Part shown: piece by piece, positions 59,976-64,000 of the stretch
Position numbering within the stretch: the stretch's first letter is position 1
How the letters are laid out: every line of letters starts with the position of its first letter
The notes under the pieces: model-generated
The model's input: the letters and a program-made list of their open reading frames with translations, nothing else
Database searches by the model: none
Told to the model about the DNA's origin: nothing
Position numbers and translations under genes: made by a program
Assembly (NCBI GenBank): GCA_016715285.1
Contig: JADKAO010000002.1
Coordinates: forward strand, 372,001-436,000
Length of the DNA stretch: 64,000 nucleotides
Origin: Actinomycetales bacterium
GTDB taxonomy: Bacteria > Actinomycetota > Actinomycetes > Actinomycetales > Dermatophilaceae
Direction of reading: 5' to 3'

Positions 59976-61063
59976 GCGTCTACCCGCTCACGCAACCACG
60001 CTGCTGAGGCCAGGTCCGGCAACAGCGGGTCGAGCAGGTCGCGCCAACACGTGAAGACATGCCCGTCACGTCGAGTCGCGACCATCGTGGGCATCCCGAG
60101 CGCCTGCAACCGGGAGGTCATCGCGGCGTTATTGTGCCGGTTCTCTTCGACCGTGCCCCAACCCAGCGCGGCAGGAAGGTGGGCCGCATCGGCTCGCTCG
60201 GCAACGGCATACCCGCTGGTGTGGACCTCATCGATGAAAGCCCGCAGCCGTCCCCAATGCGGGAACCCGCGCTCGTGCCCGTCGTACCTGTCCAAGAAGA
60301 ACGACCCCGACAGCAGCAGGAGCCCCGCCGCGGTGCCCGGACGGGTCCATTCAGCGTGTAGCGCGGCGACTGCGCCGAGGCTGACGCCCGCGAGGATGGG
60401 CCGCCCGGCGGTCGCGCACCGGCCTCGCACCGTCGGCAGCACGTGGTCGACCAGCGCCTCGGCGTATCTGGGGTTGGCCGAGTACTCGCTATTGCGCTCG
60501 TTAGGGGCCAACAGTGCGACCCGCATGGCGGGCAGCCGGCCGGCCGCGACGAGCGCCGCGACCGCGTGCGTCAGGCCCCCGAGCCGGTCGAATTCCGGGC
60601 CGTCTTGCGCGACGACGAGGGGCAGTGGGTCGTCATCTGCGGCCCAGTCGGGTGCCCAGATCGACGCGTCGATGTCACCGCAGGGGGTGCCATGGATCCT
60701 GATCGGGGTATGCCGTCCGCCCACGGTCGGCCCGTCGAGCCATGCCGGGGCGTGATAACTCGGGAGTTCGAGGCATGACAGCGCGCCAAATGGCGCATCG
60801 ATCCGCAGGGGATTGCCCGGGTCGGGCAGGTAGGTCCGGCGGTCGTGGAGGAAGGGAAGGCGAGCCTCGAACTGGTACTCCATGCGGTCGAGCGGCGGCA
60901 ACGGCCAGTGCACCGCCCACCCTCCATCGACGGCATCGAGTGATCGGGGGTAGCCGGGGAGGTCCAAATGGAAGGCAAGCCGGAGGTCGACAAGGTCATG
61001 CCCGGGGTCGGGATAACGGAAGACGATGCCGTCAGGCGTGACGGTGGTCTGGAACTCGGCCAC
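59972..61063 (-). CDS. Enterochelin-esterase-like alpha/beta hydrolase
   Basis: A 363-residue protein. The N-terminal ~110 residues form an immunoglobulin-like domain (VFRYPDPGHDLVDLRLAFHL, YQFEARLPFLHDRRTYLPDPGNP), as in Fes/IroE-type esterases. The hydrolase part has LPLVVAQDGPEFDRLG, LAPNERNSEYSANPRYAEALVDHVLP, the Ser in LAGVSLGAVAALHA and the His in RRDGHVFTCW. NERNxEYxxNP is the conserved family stretch. Such enzymes open ester linkages in siderophores, but related ones act on other esters. No siderophore genes are visible in the window. Confidence 0.85.
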   Translation of the reverse strand: MAEFQTTVTPDGIVFRYPDPGHDLVDLRLAFHLDLPGYPRSLDAVDGGWAVHWPLPPLDRMEYQFEARLPFLHDRRTYLPDPGNPLRIDAPFGALSCLELPSYHAPAWLDGPTVGGRHTPIRIHGTPCGDIDASIWAPDWAADDDPLPLVVAQDGPEFDRLGGLTHAVAALVAAGRLPAMRVALLAPNERNSEYSANPRYAEALVDHVLPTVRGRCATAGRPILAGVSLGAVAALHAEWTRPGTAAGLLLLSGSFFLDRYDGHERGFPHWGRLRAFIDEVHTSGYAVAERADAAHLPAALGWGTVEENRHNNAAMTSRLQALGMPTMVATRRDGHVFTCWRDLLDPLLPDLASAAWLRERVDA

Positions 61064-61072
61064 GCGAGGAGA

Positions 61073-62485
61073 TTAGCCGTCAGTCGGGTCAGTTGGGGCA
61101 GGCGGACGGTTGGGGTGTTCGGGATGGTGCCGGTGATCGCCGTGATCGCCTTGGTCAGCGTCTTCTGCACGATCGGCGTGGTCAGCGTCTTCTGCACGAT
61201 CGGCGTGGTCAGCGCGCTCGGCATGATCAGGGTCATCCGATCGCTCGAGCCGTCGGATCGATGGCACCAGCAACACGAGGGCGAGCGAGCCCGTCACCAC
61301 CCCCGTCACCACCCAAAGCCATGGCCGGTAGCCGACTATTTCGGCAATCGGCCCGGTGACGGCAAGACCGAGCGGACGAGCGACGAACGACCCTGCGACG
61401 TCGACCGCAAAAACCCGCGCCAGTTTGTCGGGAGCGACTTGCTGCTGGATCGCGACGTCCCAGTTGACGCTGAAGATCTCCAGCCCGAAGCCATGCAAGA
61501 AGGCGCCGATGAGGACCAGCCACAGGTCCAGGCCAGCCGCGAGCGCGGCTGGGAAGCAGGCTGTGAGACCAAGCAGGACAGTCCCGGCATACAGGCCCCG
61601 TCGTGGTCGCCAGCGCAAGGTGAGCAGACCGCCCACCATGAAGCCCGTCATGATCGCGCCGAGCGCCCACCCCCACGCGGCCTCGCCGAAGTGGTCGCGG
61701 ACCACGATCGGACCGAGGACGCCTTGGGCTCCGCCATAGAAGAAGTGGTAGATGAGCGCTTGCGCGATGAGGGCCCACATCCAGGTATGCCGCATCACCT
61801 CGGCGATGCCCGCTTTCGCTTCGGACATGACCGTGGGACGGGCGGGCGACGTGGCGTCGCGCGAGGCGCCGGCCACTGGCGGCACCCGGATCAGGGCGAA
61901 GAAGACCGCTGCAATGGCGAAGCTGGCGGCATCAACCGCGATCGCCCACCCGGCGCCGACAGCGGCGACGACCATGCCAGCCCCGGTAAAGCCCAACACC
62001 ATCGCGATATTGGTGACCAGCCGCCGCCACGAGATGGCCCGCTGCAGCAACCGCGGGGGCACCACTTGCGAGGTCACCGCTTGAGAGCTCGGGCTGCTGA
62101 GCGCGCCGAGACAGCCGGCCAGAAGCTGGCTGGCCGCGAGCATAGGGATGGTCCCCCATCCGGCGATCAGGCTCAGCGCGACGATGCCCTGGACCAGAGC
62201 GGACAACGCGGCCGAACCTTGCATCATGACGGTGCGCGGGAGCCGGTCGCCGAGGACGCCTCCGACCAGCGTCGTAACTACCTGTGCGAGAGCGTATGCC
62301 GCGACGACCAGGCCGAGCTCAGTCGCCGTGCCCCCGAGATGAAGGACCGCGAACGCGAGCGCGACCGGGGAAAATGCATTGCCGAACGCACTAGTCGCCT
62401 GACCAAGGGCGAGGTTCCGGAAGGGCTTCGACTGCCAGGGGTGCGACAGCAAAGCCTCCTCGGCGGCAAGAGGCATGGGCTCCAC
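61073..62485 (-). CDS. MFS transporter with His/Asp-rich tail
   Basis: A 470-residue protein with about twelve helices. It opens QSKPFRNLALGQATSAFGNAFSPVALAFAVLHLGG, and has the loop 2-3 motif GGVLGDRLPRTVMM. This resembles MFS proteins of the multidrug or enterobactin exporter type (EntS/DHA3). The last ~55 residues are hydrophilic and carry repeats (DHADRAEDA twice, then DQGDHGDHRHHPEHP). The repeat DNA is 27 bp long at 61154-61180 and 61181-61207 with a partial third. The His/Asp tail could bind metal. It begins the run that includes the two esterases and ATP-grasp gene. Confidence 0.87.
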   Translation of the reverse strand: MEPMPLAAEEALLSHPWQSKPFRNLALGQATSAFGNAFSPVALAFAVLHLGGTATELGLVVAAYALAQVVTTLVGGVLGDRLPRTVMMQGSAALSALVQGIVALSLIAGWGTIPMLAASQLLAGCLGALSSPSSQAVTSQVVPPRLLQRAISWRRLVTNIAMVLGFTGAGMVVAAVGAGWAIAVDAASFAIAAVFFALIRVPPVAGASRDATSPARPTVMSEAKAGIAEVMRHTWMWALIAQALIYHFFYGGAQGVLGPIVVRDHFGEAAWGWALGAIMTGFMVGGLLTLRWRPRRGLYAGTVLLGLTACFPAALAAGLDLWLVLIGAFLHGFGLEIFSVNWDVAIQQQVAPDKLARVFAVDVAGSFVARPLGLAVTGPIAEIVGYRPWLWVVTGVVTGSLALVLLVPSIRRLERSDDPDHAERADHADRAEDADHADRAEDADQGDHGDHRHHPEHPNRPPAPTDPTDG

Positions 62486-62535
62486 CGTAGATGCTCCACC
62501 GGATCTGTGCGCGTTGGGATGCGAACGAATCGCTG

Positions 62536-63012
62536 TCAGCTGGCGGTGACGATGCCCTCAATGCGCTCCAACGTGCGGGACATGTTGCGCTCGGTCAGCG
62601 CAGCCATGCGGCGGACCGCCCACTTGCCGACGATCGCCTCCTTGCGGATGTCCCATGACTCCTTGACGAGGGTGCCGCCGTCGACTGGCTCGAGTTCATA
62701 GCGCCAAATGCGTCCGGTGATGAGTTTGTCCAGCGGTGCCGGAGCGAGGGTCTGCCAGGCGATCCGCCGGTTGTCCTCGAACTCCACGACGACATTGCGG
62801 GTGGCGTAGGCCACGCCCCACTTCATGTCCATGCCGAAGGAATCCCCGAGTTTGAGGCGGCGACCTCCGCTGCGAGCCTGCGAGACAGTGCCTGACCCAT
62901 CGATCTCGGGGTGCTTCCCCGGGTCGGCAAGGAGGGCAAAAATCGCCTCAGGTGGCGCGGGGATGACTCGCTGGACCGTCAAGACGTCGCGGGTGCCGAT
63001 GTCAGAGCTCAT
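62536..63012 (-). CDS. SRPBCC family (polyketide cyclase-like) protein
   Basis: A 158-residue START-like fold protein. The first strand and loop are VLTVQRVIPAPPEAIFALLADPGKHPEIDGSG, the usual opening of ligand-binding SRPBCC proteins. The middle strands NVVVEFEDNRRIAWQTLAP and WRYELEPVDGGTLVKESWD follow, and a C-terminal helix (AALTERNMSRTLERIE) closes the pocket. It probably binds a hydrophobic small molecule. It has no signal peptide. Substrate and role are unknown. Confidence 0.88.
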   Translation of the reverse strand: MSSDIGTRDVLTVQRVIPAPPEAIFALLADPGKHPEIDGSGTVSQARSGGRRLKLGDSFGMDMKWGVAYATRNVVVEFEDNRRIAWQTLAPAPLDKLITGRIWRYELEPVDGGTLVKESWDIRKEAIVGKWAVRRMAALTERNMSRTLERIEGIVTAS

Positions 63013-63100
63013 GCCCAGACAAGCTACCGCCCGGTAGGCCTATTCCCTTCGGCCCACCGGGCGGTGGCAAGACGTGCTGCGGCGCGGGGCGCGCTGTCAG

Positions 63101-63583
63101 CTATTCGACGTGGTCGGTGTGCTCGGACCAGGCAGCGCGGGTGGGCTTGTCGTCCCGCAGGTCCGCTCCCGGCCTGACGGACGCATCGTGAATGTCGGCC
63201 ACGTGGACCTCATCCACGGGGACGTTGGCCCAAGGCGAGTCCTGCGGCGGCTCGGCCATGCCCTCGTCGGTCGCGCGGGCGTGGTCGTCGGCCTCTTCAG
63301 CTGCACCGGGACGCTTGCCGGCAAGCTTGTCGACACCCGTCACGACCTGCGCCCGGACCTTGTCGAACTGCTGCTGGTACTTGCCGTCGGTCTTTTCGTC
63401 CAGCAGGGCGCCGGCCTTGTCCAACAGCGACGTGACCTTGTCACGGTTGTCGTGGGCGAGGTCGCCCGCCTGAGCGACGGCCTTCTTGACGGCGACTTCG
63501 CTCGCCCGGGTGAACTCGTCGAGTCGACGGTCGAGGTCGAGCTCGTCGAGCTTGGCCTTGAGGGTTTCGGTGATGGTCGACAT
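63101..63583 (-). CDS. MT0933-like antitoxin family protein with long acidic tail
   Basis: A 160-residue protein. The N-terminal 90 residues are helical (TLKAKLDELDLDRRLDEFTRASEVAVKKAV) and contain VTSLLDKAGALLDEKTDGKYQQQFDKV, the signature of the MT0933/Rv0909-like antitoxin family (PF14013). Typical members are about 60-70 residues. Here a His/Asp/Glu-rich extension (WANVPVDEVHVADIHDASVRPG) more than doubles the size. No adjacent toxin gene is seen. The name antitoxin may therefore not reflect its function. ATG 63583 follows GGGGAC. Confidence 0.7.
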   Translation of the reverse strand: MSTITETLKAKLDELDLDRRLDEFTRASEVAVKKAVAQAGDLAHDNRDKVTSLLDKAGALLDEKTDGKYQQQFDKVRAQVVTGVDKLAGKRPGAAEEADDHARATDEGMAEPPQDSPWANVPVDEVHVADIHDASVRPGADLRDDKPTRAAWSEHTDHVE

Positions 63584-63723
63584 GGCGTCCCCATTTGCTT
63601 TCTGTTTGGTGCTCAGTCTTCGGTGACGCGCACCGCATACCGGCGCGTGTCTCGACCTCGACATCGTGCCGCGGTCACCTTCCTCAACGAGGTCCCGAGT
63701 CACCCTGTTCCCGCGCGCCGCCG

Positions 63724-64000
63724 TCAGTCAAAAAGGGGATCTACGGTCCGCGAGCGTTTCAGCTCGAAGAACGCGCTGGATGACGTCAGCGCGAGGAAAC
63801 CGTCGAAGAGCCGACCCGCCTCCTCGCCCTTGGGCGCGGGAGAGACGACGGGGCCGAAGATCGCCTTGCCGTTGACGTGCAGGACCGGTGTGCCTACGTC
63901 GAGACCGACCGGATCCATCCCAGCATGGTGTGAGGCCCGCAGGGCCGCGTCGTTGGCATCCGTGTCCAAGGCGTCCATGAGCGAGAGGTATGCCGGGTCG
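63724..64000 (-). CDS. Mycothiol-dependent nitroreductase (Rv2466c family), C-terminal part
   Basis: The frame runs off the window's right end, so the start is outside. The visible residues (LMDALDTDANDAALRASHHAGM, VGTPVLHVNGKAIFGPVVSPAPKGEEAGRLFDGF and FFELKRSRTVDPLFD) match the end of Rv2466c-type proteins, DsbA/thioredoxin-fold enzymes that use mycothiol to reduce nitro compounds and mixed disulfides. The Cys active site is in the missing part. It supports the actinobacterial origin. The neighbouring genes give no further clue. Confidence 0.85.
   Translation of the reverse strand, partial: DPAYLSLMDALDTDANDAALRASHHAGMDPVGLDVGTPVLHVNGKAIFGPVVSPAPKGEEAGRLFDGFLALTSSSAFFELKRSRTVDPLFD

Larger units (their letters stand above)
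1..64000. repeat. Over-represented 8-mer GTATGCCG / CGGCATAC across the window
   Basis: Reading by eye gives about 113 exact copies (about 56 in one orientation, 57 in the other), one per about 570 bp. Close inverted pairs occur at 7008/7029, 15588/15603, 21843/21859, 28902/28921 and 35636/35646. Base composition predicts about 2-3. Copies occur in every reading frame, for example as Tyr-Ala, Gly-Ile-Pro with the rare ATA codon, or Gly-Met-Pro. Confidence 0.9.

Noticed and set aside
1..64000. GTATGCCG as a KOPS- or Chi-like polar motif
   Set aside because: The two orientations are equally frequent, so there is no polarity within this window. A switch of polarity at an origin or terminus inside the window was also not seen.
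1..64000. Prophage, insertion sequence or resistance island
   Set aside because: No transposase, integrase or phage structural gene is visible, and composition is uniform apart from small A+T-rich promoter regions.

Overview
The window comes from a high-GC (roughly 69 percent G+C by eye) actinobacterium, most likely a Micrococcales member near the Intrasporangiaceae; the family is an inference. Support comes from a bacterial proteasome activator ending in GQYL, a mycothiol-dependent nitroreductase fragment (Rv2466c family), an adrenodoxin-type ferredoxin reductase, many GTG starts and many 4-bp ATGA/GTGA gene overlaps. I see no rRNA, tRNA, CRISPR array, insertion sequence or prophage. About 54 genes are supported: two are cut by the window ends, and two are broken by frameshifts that could be assembly errors or real decay.

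Layout. 1-6.9 kb: end of a quinone oxidoreductase; a PadR regulator with two operator-like sites and its ABC exporter (ATPase plus a large FtsX permease whose N-terminus is built from a translated intergenic repeat); bpa; an XRE-like regulator. 6.9-15.8 kb: flavin dehydrogenase, DUF998 protein, polysaccharide deacetylase lipoprotein, aminotransferase, PH-domain protein, then thpR, acyl-CoA ligase and a small membrane protein that overlap one another. 15.7-21.7 kb: a minus-strand five-gene MacAB-like export operon (adaptor, ATPase, permease, DUF5666-like lipoprotein, frameshifted second adaptor). 21.9-27.8 kb: alpha/beta hydrolase, a structured intergenic element, SDR, enoyl-reductase-like protein, frameshifted amidase lipoprotein, secreted SGNH hydrolase. 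27.8-32.1 kb: fprA and three potassium/proton genes. 32.3-39.6 kb: DUF1015 protein, ACC deaminase, NAD synthetase, phosphotransferase, LigD-type polymerase and a 71-aa protein.

39.7-48.9 kb is a lipid-modification block. A minus-strand operon (flavoprotein, DUF1365, cyclopropane synthase, TspO-like protein) lies divergent from a CarH/LitR-type B12-binding MerR regulator, with matching operator-like sites at both starts. Next come a fatty acid desaturase with its flavin/2Fe-2S reductase and a divergent PucR regulator. 48.9-49.9 kb: a VapBC module between two copies of one palindromic repeat. 49.9-54.5 kb: an ABC-2 permease, a hydrolase-ABC ATPase fusion and an unrecognised gene. 54.7-64 kb: alkaline phosphatase-superfamily membrane protein, GlsB-type protein, then a minus-strand run of dimethylargininase, ATP-grasp protein, two esterases, MFS exporter, SRPBCC protein, MT0933-like protein and the nitroreductase fragment.

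Two genome-scale signals stand out. The 8-mer GTATGCCG/CGGCATAC occurs about 113 times, against about 2-3 expected, with balanced strands and several close inverted pairs, which resembles a DNA-uptake sequence. A family of 42-bp dyads (TCGATACC, exactly 26 bp, GGTATCGA) occurs 15 times in seven places, often at a 63-bp period, and one cluster is translated in frame.
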